Source: Pusillimonas sp044464525
Lineage (GTDB): Bacteria; Pseudomonadota; Gammaproteobacteria; Burkholderiales; Burkholderiaceae_B
Direction: 5' to 3'
DNA: 64,000 nucleotides
NCBI RefSeq assembly: GCF_044464525.1
Contig: NZ_JBIQLE010000018.1
Location: 1 to 64,000, forward strand
Part shown: positions 8,681 to 16,577 of the stretch, piece by piece
Layout of the letters: each line of letters starts with the position of its first letter
How positions within the stretch are numbered: position 1 is the stretch's first letter
The notes under the pieces: generated by a model
The model's database searches: none
What the model saw: the letters and a program-made list of their open reading frames with translations, nothing else
What the model was told of the DNA's origin: nothing
Program-made: the position numbers and the translations under genes

Positions 8681-9022
8681 TCCGAGCCCTATGCGACATG
8701 TCGAGCCGAAGCGCCCCGACAGTGTTATGCTTTATTGAGGGTCCTCGGTTACAGGCTTCAGTATTGCCTCAAGGCACGCATGCCACGAGCCGAGCCGCAT
8801 GCGGCGCTACCAGGCCATGGACGCCATAAACTATATCTGCCATATCGACCATAGCCGTAGAAAACCTCGATCAAGCTGGGTCCATGGCCACATCGACCCA
8901 TGCCCAAACAGCTGAAACGCCTTTTGCTGTACAGATTCGCCCGCCATCCGGTCTGATATCCGCCGACGCTCTAGCCAGGGCCTTTATCCACACTCCCACT
9001 ATGCCGACTCTTAATCTTTTGG
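8681..9022. other. Intergenic region, no gene seen
   Basis: 342 bp between the Sel1 lipoprotein and the next methyltransferase. A 10-bp perfect inverted repeat, GGCCATGGAC (8813-8822) and GTCCATGGCC (8880-8889), is 57 bp apart; it may be chance. A short ATG frame at 9001 ends at 9039 and is not credible as a gene. No terminator with a T-run was seen. Confidence 0.5.
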
Positions 9023-9784
9023 GTGTTGCCATTGTTTAGTGATTTGATCGACGACTTCGACAACTATTCACCCCAGCCGGACAAATTTCTAGACGTACCG
9101 TTCGTGCCGACGGATGACAAGGTTATCGAGGCCATGTTGAACTTGGCCGAGCTCAAGGCCGAAGACGTGCTCTACGACCTGGGCTCGGGTGACGGCCGCA
9201 TTGTCGTTGCCGCTGCTCGCGACTATGGCGCCAGCAGCGTTGGCATCGAAATGGATACCGTGCGTATCGCAGACGCCATGGAGTACGCCGGCAACTCTCG
9301 TGTTGAGTTCATGGTCGACTTTATTGAAGAAGATATCTTTACCGCCGACTTCAGCGAAGCGACGGTCGTCACCCTATACCTTCTGGATGCCGTGAATGTC
9401 AGATTGCGGCCTCGCCTGTTAAGTCAGCTTCGTCCGGGCACGCGCATCATTTCACAGACTTTCGACATGGGCGACTGGGAAGCCGATGAGCGGCTTCATT
9501 TAAGCGGCGTCAATATCTACAAATGGATCGTGCCGGCTCAGGTTGAAGGCGCCTGGGAATGGGAAGGCCTGGACGGCGCCCTATACTGCGTGAAGCTGCA
9601 ACAAAAATACCAGGCAATTACCGGAAGCGCCTGGATGGCGGGCGCAGCAGCGCATCTGGAAAGCGCATCGCTAACCGGCGGCTCTTTAGAGCTTAGTATT
9701 CGAGAAAACGAAACCGCCCCGCTAAAAAACTTCACGCTGGAATTTGAAGACGTTGAGCTGCAAACCGTCTTTGAAGAAATCTAG
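9023..9784 (+). CDS. Class I SAM-dependent methyltransferase
   Basis: 253 residues. Motif I YDLGSGDGRI (51-60) followed by an acidic residue at the end of the next strand (GIEMD) gives a Rossmann SAM site; TLYLLDAVN later is the motif IV region. The start is taken as GTG at 9023, the only strong start candidate in frame; TTG codons at 9026 and 9032 are possible, and the upstream ATG at 9001 is in another frame. The C-terminal 90 residues after KWIVPAQV look like a beta-rich domain, similar in layout to bacterial lysine-type methyltransferases, but I cannot name the substrate. It is followed 72 bp later by yjdM. Confidence 0.75.
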   Translation: MLPLFSDLIDDFDNYSPQPDKFLDVPFVPTDDKVIEAMLNLAELKAEDVLYDLGSGDGRIVVAAARDYGASSVGIEMDTVRIADAMEYAGNSRVEFMVDFIEEDIFTADFSEATVVTLYLLDAVNVRLRPRLLSQLRPGTRIISQTFDMGDWEADERLHLSGVNIYKWIVPAQVEGAWEWEGLDGALYCVKLQQKYQAITGSAWMAGAAAHLESASLTGGSLELSIRENETAPLKNFTLEFEDVELQTVFEEI

Positions 9785-9856
9785 CCAGGCTGCGGCTTGG
9801 CCTTGGGACCTTATGGCATCCAAAAGCAGATGCTTATAGAAGATATAGAGTTCACC

Positions 9857-10198
9857 ATGAATAATTTACCTCCTTGTCCTTCGTGTCAGTCAGAATACAC
9901 ATACAACGATGGAACGCTTCTTATCTGCCCTGAATGCGCGCACGAATGGCTGCCACAAGACAGCGCATCCGCCGAAGACGAGGGCAAAATCTACCGCGAT
10001 GCCGTGGGGAATATTCTGCAGGACGGCGACACGGTCACAGTGATCAAAGACCTGAAGCTCAAGGGCTCGAGCGCCACCGTCAAAATGGGTACGCGCGTAA
10101 AGAATATCCGCCTGGTCGACAGCGACCACGATATTGATTGCAAGATTGATGGCTTTGGCCCCATGAGCCTGAAAACCGAATTCGTCAAAAAGGTATAG
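9857..10198 (+). CDS. yjdM: YjdM (PhnA-family) zinc-ribbon protein
   Basis: 113 residues starting MNNLPPCPSCQSEYTYNDG. The N-terminal zinc ribbon is CPSC...CPEC (residues about 7-10 and 24-27), followed by the conserved PhnA domain DAVGNILQDGDTVTVIKDLKLKG. The ATG at 9857 is chosen over 9797 because family members begin just before the zinc ribbon. The protein was once called PhnA for its place near the phosphonate genes of E. coli, but a phosphonatase role is not supported there. Role unknown, probably cytoplasmic. A 16-bp tandem repeat begins two bases after its stop codon. Confidence 0.92.
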   Translation: MNNLPPCPSCQSEYTYNDGTLLICPECAHEWLPQDSASAEDEGKIYRDAVGNILQDGDTVTVIKDLKLKGSSATVKMGTRVKNIRLVDSDHDIDCKIDGFGPMSLKTEFVKKV

Positions 10199-10200
10199 GT

Positions 10201-10248
10201 CCGGCAAGGCAGGGGCCCGGCAAGGCAGAGGTCCGGCAAGGCAGAAGC
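10201..10248. repeat. Three 16-bp tandem repeats
   Basis: Units 10201-10216, 10217-10232 and 10233-10248 follow CCGGCAAGGCAGRRGY with only 1-3 differences. They fill the space between the convergent yjdM and sirtuin genes and end two bases before the sirtuin stop codon. Confidence 0.9.
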
Positions 10249-10250
10249 TA

Positions 10251-11138
10251 CTACGCGACGGTTCCTTCCTTATTCCACCTTCGGTCCAGCTCAGACAGGA
10301 CTTCAAGCGCGCGTCCGGCCAATCCCACGCCTTGGCCTTTGCTGATCTCGCTTTCGCGCAAGTTGATGCGGATCAACGGCACATTCAGCATAGAGCCGAA
10401 CCATCGAACGGTGGGTACCGCTGTGCCGGCTCCCAGCTCGACGACTACAGGCTGCGAGACGCCCGACAGCCAAGTCTCCAGCCGCTGCTGCTGGTGATCC
10501 GTGCGGGTGGAGACCCAGTCGCCGTCGTTGAACATCAACACATTGGGGCGAGCCAGGGCGCCGCAAGCAGGGCAAGTCGGCAAGGGCGACAATAATCGGC
10601 AGGCCGTTGCATCCACTTCAGGAACCCAGCCATCCGCAGTCCATAAAGCATCGCGACAAACCTCCATGCACTGCAACCAATGCAAAGTACCGTGGCATTC
10701 CAAAATGCGATCCGCAAGGAACCCGGCCTTTTTAAACTGCCCGTCTACATTACTGGTGTAGACGAATGCGCCTTGCGCCACACGATCAGCCCAACGACGC
10801 AGAATGGCGAAGCCTTCATGCGGCGTGGTCTTGCGATACAGTTCGAGACGATGACCATAAAACCCCCAGGCTAGTTCAGGCTCCCTGCGAAACGCGGCGG
10901 GCGATGCAATGCGTGTAAATTCCAGCCTGCTCTGCCTGAGCGCCGGATACGCTCGCCACAGACCTTCGTTGCCGCGAAAATCAGGCAAGCCAGAATCAAC
11001 CCCCATGCCTGCGCCTGCTGTAATGATTAATCCGTCCGCTCGCTCCAGCCAGTACAAAGCCTGTTGCCAGGCACTTTCCGAAATCGGTGAGTCGACATCG
11101 GTCGAGCGGTCGTAACCGGTGTCTATGTTCGTATCCAT
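10251..11138 (-). CDS. Sir2-family NAD-dependent protein deacylase
   Basis: 295 residues. NAD-binding GAGMGVDSG (42-50) and PDFRG (52-56), TSNVDG (128-133), catalytic His149 in ECHGTLHWLQC, four likely zinc cysteines (157, 161, 189, 192) and RPNVLMFND (197-205) are all in the sirtuin order. Sirtuins remove acetyl or longer acyl groups from lysines using NAD+. The variants GAGMGVDS (for GAGxSxxSG), VDGQFKKAG (for the usual VDGLHxxAG) and FNDGDW put it in a bacterial subgroup different from CobB. It is divergent from the gentisate dioxygenase gene with 150 bp between. Substrate proteins unknown. Confidence 0.88.
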   Translation of the reverse strand: MDTNIDTGYDRSTDVDSPISESAWQQALYWLERADGLIITAGAGMGVDSGLPDFRGNEGLWRAYPALRQSRLEFTRIASPAAFRREPELAWGFYGHRLELYRKTTPHEGFAILRRWADRVAQGAFVYTSNVDGQFKKAGFLADRILECHGTLHWLQCMEVCRDALWTADGWVPEVDATACRLLSPLPTCPACGALARPNVLMFNDGDWVSTRTDHQQQRLETWLSGVSQPVVVELGAGTAVPTVRWFGSMLNVPLIRINLRESEISKGQGVGLAGRALEVLSELDRRWNKEGTVA

Positions 11139-11292
11139 TACCTAACCCGAGTTATTGATCCTTGCAGAACATCATGCCAAGCGCGACCTGAATAGACAAG
11201 CCTATCGAAACAACACTGCGCAAGCTTGCACGACCGAGAGCTCGGCAAGGCCGGCTGATAGAATAAGGAAAGCCCAATTACACGAGACCATC

Positions 11293-12441
11293 ATGAGCGT
11301 AACAAATGCCGTTCCCTCTCCCGTTCGCCTATCCGCTGTAGCCGCCCCGGGCCAGCCAGAGCCTAGTCCCGCACTCGAAAAGTTGTATCGAGGCTTCGAG
11401 CAAGAGCTGCTGGTGCCGCTCTGGACCGAGATCGGCGATCTCATGCCGCAGGCGCCGCAAAGCAAGGCCAGCCCTCACCTATGGCGGTGGGACAGGCTGC
11501 TCGAGCTGGCCGACGAAGCCGGCCGCATCGTGCCGGTGGGTCGCGGCGGTGAACGCCGCGCCATCGCATTGGCCAACCCCGCGCTGGGCGGACGCCCCTA
11601 CGCCACTCCCACGCTGTGGGCCGCCATCCAGTACCTGATGCCCGGCGAAGACGCGCCCGAACATCGCCACACCCAGCACGCCTTCCGTTTCGTGGTCGAA
11701 GGCGAAGGCGTATGGACGGTGGTCAACGGCGACTCCATCCGCATGTCGCGCGGAGACTTCCTGCCCCAGGGCGGCTGGAACTGGCATGCGCACCACAATG
11801 CCGCAAGCGAACCGATGGCGTGGATCGATGGGCTGGACATTCCGTTTTCGTATTACACCGAGTCATCGTTCTTCGAATTCGGCCGCGACAAACTCAATGA
11901 GGCCGAGCTTATCTCGCCGCAATTCTCGCGCTCGGAACGGCTGTGGGGCCATCCGGGTCTACGGCCGGTATCACAGCTGGAATCGACGCCCAGTTCGCCG
12001 CTGTTGGCATACCGTTGGGTGGATACCGATCGCGCGCTTGACGAGCAACTGGCGCTCGAAGAGGAAGGCCATGCCGTAACGCTAAGCTCCGGCCATGCGG
12101 CAGTGCGCTACACCAATCCCACCAACGGCCGCGACGTTCTCCCCACCATCCGCACCGAGATGCACCGGGTTCGTGGCGGGGCCGGCACCTTGGCGCGACG
12201 CGAAGTGGGCTCGTCCGTGTTTCAAGTATTTGACGGCCAGGGCACGGTCACGGTGGGCGAGCACCAGTGGCAGGTGCGCCGAGGCGATATGTTTGTTGTC
12301 CCATCGTGGGCCAGCTTCCAGGCTCAGGCCGATGCGGACCAGGCCTCGCTTGATCTGTTCCGCTTTAGTGACACGCCGATTTTTGAAGCTCTGCACGCCC
12401 AGCGCGTAGAGGTAACGCAGCCCACAGGCTCCTCACTCTAA
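11293..12441 (+). CDS. gtdA: Gentisate 1,2-dioxygenase
   Basis: 382 residues from the ATG at 11293 (longer frame from 11155 lacks homology-like sequence). It is a bicupin: the N-terminal cupin has EHRHTQHAFR (His124, His126) and NWHAHHN (His165 or 167) as Fe(II) ligands, with WRW and GGRPYATPTLWA upstream as in gentisate dioxygenases; the C-terminal cupin is about 310-380. The enzyme opens 2,5-dihydroxybenzoate to maleylpyruvate. The genes usually next to it (maleylpyruvate isomerase, fumarylpyruvate hydrolase, a transporter or LysR regulator) are absent from this window. It might act on salicylate or another ring acid instead; the sequence pattern favours gentisate. Confidence 0.85.
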   Translation: MSVTNAVPSPVRLSAVAAPGQPEPSPALEKLYRGFEQELLVPLWTEIGDLMPQAPQSKASPHLWRWDRLLELADEAGRIVPVGRGGERRAIALANPALGGRPYATPTLWAAIQYLMPGEDAPEHRHTQHAFRFVVEGEGVWTVVNGDSIRMSRGDFLPQGGWNWHAHHNAASEPMAWIDGLDIPFSYYTESSFFEFGRDKLNEAELISPQFSRSERLWGHPGLRPVSQLESTPSSPLLAYRWVDTDRALDEQLALEEEGHAVTLSSGHAAVRYTNPTNGRDVLPTIRTEMHRVRGGAGTLARREVGSSVFQVFDGQGTVTVGEHQWQVRRGDMFVVPSWASFQAQADADQASLDLFRFSDTPIFEALHAQRVEVTQPTGSSL

Positions 12442-12551
12442 AGCTTCTTGCCGGCGTTGCAACACGCCGCCGCCTGGGCGCTGCGCTGAGCACCGCCAGG
12501 CGGCCTGAACTTTGCCCATAAGCCCCAAGCGGCAATACTGAAGACCTATCC

Positions 12552-13091
12552 ATGGCCCTGCGCGCCACCATCTACAAAGCCGATCTGCATATCGCCGACA
12601 ATGATCGCGGCTACTATGGCAGCCACAACCTTACGGTAGCCCGGCACCCCTCGGAAACCGACGAGCGCCTGATGGTGCGCCTGCTGACATACGCCTTATA
12701 TGCCGACGCCGACGACAGCCTGGAGTTCACTCGCGGGCTTTCGGCCACCGACGAGCCCGCGCTCTGGCGCAAAGACCTTACCGGCGCAATTTTGCAATGG
12801 ATGGAAACCGGCTTGCCCGACGAGCGCCGAATACTCAAGGCCAGTGGCAAGTCGGACCAGGTTATTGTCGTGGCCTACGGCCGAAATGCCGAACTTTGGT
12901 GGTCGGGCTTGCGGGATAAACTGGCACGCACCGACAACCTGGCCGTGTACATGCTGGACCCAGAAGAAACAATGGAGCTTGCAAGCCTGGCGCAACGGAA
13001 GATGGCGCTGAACGTCAACGTACAGGATGCAGGCGCATGGGTATCAAGCGACGCGGGCAGCGCCAGCCTGCAAATCCGCAAGCTACGCTAA
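12552..13091 (+). CDS. yaeQ: YaeQ family protein
   Basis: 179 residues starting MALRATIYKADLHIADNDRG, the characteristic opening of YaeQ. The family has a nuclease-like PD-(D/E)XK fold and conserved HPSETDERLMVRLL and YGRNAELWW segments, both present here. Length matches the usual about 180 residues. It was once linked to suppression of an rfaH-type defect, but the biochemical role is unsettled. Single gene, convergent with the alpha/beta hydrolase. Confidence 0.9.
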   Translation: MALRATIYKADLHIADNDRGYYGSHNLTVARHPSETDERLMVRLLTYALYADADDSLEFTRGLSATDEPALWRKDLTGAILQWMETGLPDERRILKASGKSDQVIVVAYGRNAELWWSGLRDKLARTDNLAVYMLDPEETMELASLAQRKMALNVNVQDAGAWVSSDAGSASLQIRKLR

Positions 13092-13117
13092 TGCCTGTGC
13101 CGGCGCGCCGCCTGCCA

Positions 13118-13957
13118 TCACGGCTGATCGCGCAGTACCCGGGCGGACCAGTTATCGAATGCCAAAGGCCAGCGGCCTCCAACGTCACCGGCAGCATAGC
13201 TGGCTGTGAAATGATTGCAGTTCGGTAACTCCAACGTCTCGACCGGCACATCAGCCTGTTCCAATGCAGCGGCCATCTCGTGCGCTTGACGCTTCAGGTG
13301 GGGGAAATCGTCGTCGCCCCAAGCCAGCAAAAACGGGGGCAAGCCGGCGCGCACCTGGTGAATGGGAGAAGCCTGGTTTTCAGCGGCGAGTTCAGGCGGG
13401 CCCAGGAACCGCGGACGTACCGCCAACCCTGAATTTTCTCCGAAGTAATAAGTACCCGACAGCGGCGCCGAGCCACGCAAACGAGCGGCGCACGGCACGC
13501 CGGGAATAGCTTCGTCGGTAACCGCCAGCAGTGCGGCGTAGTGTCCACCTGCCGAGTGGCCGCTGACAAACAACTGCGTCGGGTCACCGCCCCAGGTGGA
13601 TATATTTTGCGCCAGCCAGTCGACGGCCCGCGCGCAATCCTGGAACCCTGTCGGGAAGGCATGGGCGGGCGCCAAGCGGTATCCGCCCGATACAAAGCTT
13701 ATGCCTTGTGCATTGAGCGCGGGCGCCATGAAGTACATCCATTCCTTATAGCCGTTCGTCCAGCCGCCGCCGTGAAAATACAGCAGAACCCGGCCATCGG
13801 GTTTTTCGGCCGGAAAAATTCCAAGGCTTTGATACGGATCGTCCCCGTAATTCACCTCGACAGGTTGCAGGCCTTTGGCGCGTTCAATGAGCAGGTCGTG
13901 ATATTTCGCCATGTTCTCATTGAACGGCTCCTGGGCAGGGTAGGCATTTCTGTCCAT
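13118..13957 (-). CDS. Alpha/beta hydrolase (esterase/formamidase-like) paired with NicX
   Basis: 279 residues. Oxyanion hole HGGGW (62-66), nucleophile elbow GHSAGG with Ser135, an acid in WGDDD (213-217) and His249 in NCNHF form a complete catalytic triad of the HSL/BD-FAE/arylformamidase kind. No signal peptide, so cytoplasmic. It begins 2 nt after the stop of the NicX-like dioxygenase, so the two are co-translated. In the nicotinate pathway the NicX product, N-formylmaleamate, is deformylated by NicD, also an alpha/beta hydrolase; this protein is a different subgroup but could do the same job, since arylformamidases hydrolyse N-formyl bonds. That role is inference; a general esterase is the alternative. 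Confidence 0.8.
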   Translation of the reverse strand: MDRNAYPAQEPFNENMAKYHDLLIERAKGLQPVEVNYGDDPYQSLGIFPAEKPDGRVLLYFHGGGWTNGYKEWMYFMAPALNAQGISFVSGGYRLAPAHAFPTGFQDCARAVDWLAQNISTWGGDPTQLFVSGHSAGGHYAALLAVTDEAIPGVPCAARLRGSAPLSGTYYFGENSGLAVRPRFLGPPELAAENQASPIHQVRAGLPPFLLAWGDDDFPHLKRQAHEMAAALEQADVPVETLELPNCNHFTASYAAGDVGGRWPLAFDNWSARVLRDQP

Positions 13958-13959
13958 TT

Positions 13960-15039
13960 TTAACGGCGCTCCCGGGGAACAATCATCTTGGGGTCGATCA
14001 GGCGACCGGCATCCACCACGCGAACGCCGTCCAAGTCAATCGAGCAATCGCGCATGGGCAGGTCGTAGTGGCCTCGCGTAGTGCGCTTTCCGCCCCCTTG
14101 GCTATTGGGCCCGGTGGAAAAGAGGAAATTGCCGGGAAAGCACCGCGATGCGGCGTGGCTGCGCTCGGGTGTGCTTCCGTACATGGCGATGGAGTCCCAT
14201 CGGCACTGCGGATTCAAGCCCCATCCTAAATGCGAAATCGCATAAGGGTCCATGTCGTCGTCATGTTCTTTGCCTTCGGCCAGCCATTCGCTCATTAGCG
14301 TGGCATCAAGCCCGCCTTCGATAGAAACGATATGTCCGTCGCGCACCTCGATCTGGATTTCGTCCTGCACATAGCGGCAGTACGGCAGAATGACGATATC
14401 GCCCGGTTGAACCACAACGCGTCCGGTGGCGCTGCCCTCATTCGGGAAGGTGTGGATCAGGCCGACACCCCAATGATCAAACCGGCCGGGCTCGTCCGCG
14501 AAGCCGTATTGGCTCATCACGGGATACTCGCCGCATTCGTAGGTAAGATCGGTGCCCGCCTTGCTGGTGACATGGACTTGCCTTGTTTTTTCGTATATTT
14601 GATGCGCGTGCAGCACGGCCTCTTTAAGCCCGGCCGGCGCTTGCAGGGCGTGCAGGTCATCCGGAGCGTCAATAACCATCTGCACCCGCGTACCCGCCTG
14701 GCGAACCTCGCGCAACCACGATGCAAAGAGCGGCACATGGAAGATCAGGATCATGTCGGCGGCTTTCAGGGCCTCTAGTGTTCCCTTGCATTGGCCAATA
14801 GTCGGCACGCCCACCTTTGTCCAGCCAGGAATCATGTTCACTTTCAGCTCATAGATGTCTGCTCCCAGCATGTCGGCCGCGGCGAACGCCGCTTCGATAT
14901 ACTCTGTGCGGGTGCCCAGGTCGCTGACGATGGCGATGGTTTCTTCCTGTTTTACGTTGCAGAGCTCAAACTGCTTCTTGAACAACACCGCCAGCTTAGC
15001 GGGGTTCAAGGTTTGTGTGCGCACATCAGCTTTAATCAT
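13960..15039 (-). CDS. nicX: 2,5-dihydroxypyridine 5,6-dioxygenase-like (NicX family)
   Basis: 359 residues from the ATG at 15039, which has GAGGAG 8 bp upstream; an in-frame ATG at 15060 is less likely. The family binds Fe(II) through two histidines and an aspartate; here His270 (ISHLGWGLNP) and the pair His324-x-Asp326 (RGHYDLP) occupy the same spacing as the known NicX ligands. NicX opens 2,5-dihydroxypyridine in nicotinate and nicotine breakdown to N-formylmaleamate. The fold is related to M29 aminopeptidases, so some annotation systems call it leucyl aminopeptidase. The other nic genes (nicA, nicB, nicC, nicE, nicF) are not in the window. Co-transcribed with the hydrolase downstream. Confidence 0.8.
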   Translation of the reverse strand: MIKADVRTQTLNPAKLAVLFKKQFELCNVKQEETIAIVSDLGTRTEYIEAAFAAADMLGADIYELKVNMIPGWTKVGVPTIGQCKGTLEALKAADMILIFHVPLFASWLREVRQAGTRVQMVIDAPDDLHALQAPAGLKEAVLHAHQIYEKTRQVHVTSKAGTDLTYECGEYPVMSQYGFADEPGRFDHWGVGLIHTFPNEGSATGRVVVQPGDIVILPYCRYVQDEIQIEVRDGHIVSIEGGLDATLMSEWLAEGKEHDDDMDPYAISHLGWGLNPQCRWDSIAMYGSTPERSHAASRCFPGNFLFSTGPNSQGGGKRTTRGHYDLPMRDCSIDLDGVRVVDAGRLIDPKMIVPRERR

Positions 15040-15514
15040 CAATAGTCTCCTCGCGGACATAAGGGATGTCGAACCGGCCGCATCAATAACAAACGTCGTT
15101 CGATTTTATAATATACAGGTCACGAATCCGGCCGTCTGTTCATCGCCATCTGGCAAACATTGCCCGCGGCAGACGGCGGTTTTTGCGGCACGCTCATCGA
15201 GGCGTTGTCAGACCGGTCGAACCCAGACAAATATTCCACCCTTCTGCGTGCCCCTACCGGCAAGGCGATTGGACCAGATGCTGGCGCACTGCCTGCCGTC
15301 TGCGCCGTCCGAAAGCCGCCTGGCCATTTCCACCATGCTGATCGACAGCACCAATGTTGATGAAGTGCTGAACACCATTCGCAAGGCGTTAAAAGTCCGC
15401 CGCGATGTATCATTGAGCCCGTATTAGCGTTGACGCCTGTTCGCTGGTCCGCCAGACTCGCGCCGAAGTGTGTCCGCTGCTTTCCGAGCAATAAAGCCCT
15501 GGGCCCGAAGCGAC
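15040..15514. other. Intergenic region with no assignable gene
   Basis: 475 bp between divergent nicX-like and azlC genes. Near nicX on the minus strand an AT-rich segment (about 15098-15118, TATATTATAAAATC) is a likely promoter. Between 15121 and 15427 there are short plus-strand frames of 60-80 codons with coding-like composition, switching frame near 15270, but no recognisable domain, start or ribosome site. This could be the remnant of a lost gene or chance in a GC-rich genome. Confidence 0.35.
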
Positions 15515-16249
15515 ATGAATTCCCGGCAAGCAATATCCAAGAAGCGTCCGTGGCGCGCGGGAGCGCGTGAAGCCATTCCCCTCTTTGGTGGTTATATACC
15601 CATAGCGATCTCCTTCGGGCTGATCGCCATACAAGCGGGGTTTAGCGCCTGGGAAGCTGTGGCCATTTCCTTCTTGATCTATGCCGGAACCTCGCAATTC
15701 CTGTTCGTCGCCATGGCGGCGTCAGGAGCACCTCTGTGGCTGGTTACGCTGATGACGCTTCTGATCAATGCACGCCACATGGTGTACGGGCCCAATCTGG
15801 CGCCCTGGCTGCCGCCAAGCCGTTGGTGGCCGTGGGTGATGCACGGGTTGACGGACCAGGTCTTCGCCCTGGCCCATACCCGTCTGCCGCAGTTGCCCGC
15901 CGAGCAGCGTCTGGGTTGGTTCGCCGGTGCTTCGCTGCTGGCTTGGTTCAGTTGGGTCGCGGGCACGGCATTGGGAGCCCTGGCGGGGGCGGAACTTACT
16001 GCACGCTGGCCTTTGCTTGGCGAAGCGATGTCCTTTGCTTTGCCGGCTCTGTTCGTTGTGTTGCTGGCGCCGCGCTTTACATCCAAAATCTGGGCCGCCA
16101 CGCTGGGCGCCACCATTCTTGCAGCGTTCCTGCTTCAGCTTAATGGGTGGACGAACGCCGCGATCCCATTGGCCGCGGCATGCGGCACACTTGTTTTTTA
16201 TGCGATGAGAAACAATAAAAACTTCAAAGGCGGGTTTCATGGCCACTGA
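15515..16249 (+). CDS. azlC: AzlC family branched-chain amino acid exporter, large subunit
   Basis: 244 residues with about seven hydrophobic segments and the family motifs IPIAISFGLIA, YAGTSQFLFVA and NARHMVYGP, which mark the AzlC/YgaZ family (PF03591). The ATG at 15515 is preferred over 15470 because the earlier stretch is basic and not family-like. AzlC with AzlD exports branched-chain amino acids or their analogues across the inner membrane. The azlD gene overlaps it by 11 nt. Confidence 0.9.
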   Translation: MNSRQAISKKRPWRAGAREAIPLFGGYIPIAISFGLIAIQAGFSAWEAVAISFLIYAGTSQFLFVAMAASGAPLWLVTLMTLLINARHMVYGPNLAPWLPPSRWWPWVMHGLTDQVFALAHTRLPQLPAEQRLGWFAGASLLAWFSWVAGTALGALAGAELTARWPLLGEAMSFALPALFVVLLAPRFTSKIWAATLGATILAAFLLQLNGWTNAAIPLAAACGTLVFYAMRNNKNFKGGFHGH

Positions 16250-16577
16250 ACTCTGGGTCTCCGTCATCGTCATCGCCATCGGAACGTTTCTGATGCGCGC
16301 CCTGCCTTATGTGTGGATGCAGCGGCGGCTGTCCCGGCAGAACCGCCGGGACGCTTCCGACGGCGTGCCCGCCTGGCTTATTGTTCTGGGGCCGGCCATG
16401 ATCTCTGCCATGTTCGGCGTGTCTTTGGCGCCTTCCTCCGACACCACGGGGGCCTGGCTGGCCACCCTGTGCGGCATCGCGCTTACCTTGTACATCTGGT
16501 ATAGAACCAAATCACTAAGCTGGCCGGTTTGCGGGGGCGTTGTCATGTACGCGGTCGTATTGATTCTGGCTGCATGA
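16239..16577 (+). CDS. azlD: AzlD domain protein, small subunit of AzlCD exporter
   Basis: 112 residues with four hydrophobic segments and the conserved GTFLMRALPY near residue 12-21, as in AzlD (PF05437). It overlaps azlC by 11 nt and its stop codon overlaps the start of the MATE gene (ATGA), so the three genes form a translationally coupled operon. Confidence 0.9.
   Translation: MATELWVSVIVIAIGTFLMRALPYVWMQRRLSRQNRRDASDGVPAWLIVLGPAMISAMFGVSLAPSSDTTGAWLATLCGIALTLYIWYRTKSLSWPVCGGVVMYAVVLILAA

Noticed and set aside
8813..8889. 10-bp inverted repeat as insertion-sequence ends or attachment site
   Set aside because: No transposase, no target duplication, and the arms are only 57 bp apart.
9001..9041. 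ATG at 9001 as start of the SAM methyltransferase
   Set aside because: It is in another frame and stops at 9039; GTG 9023 opens the correct frame.
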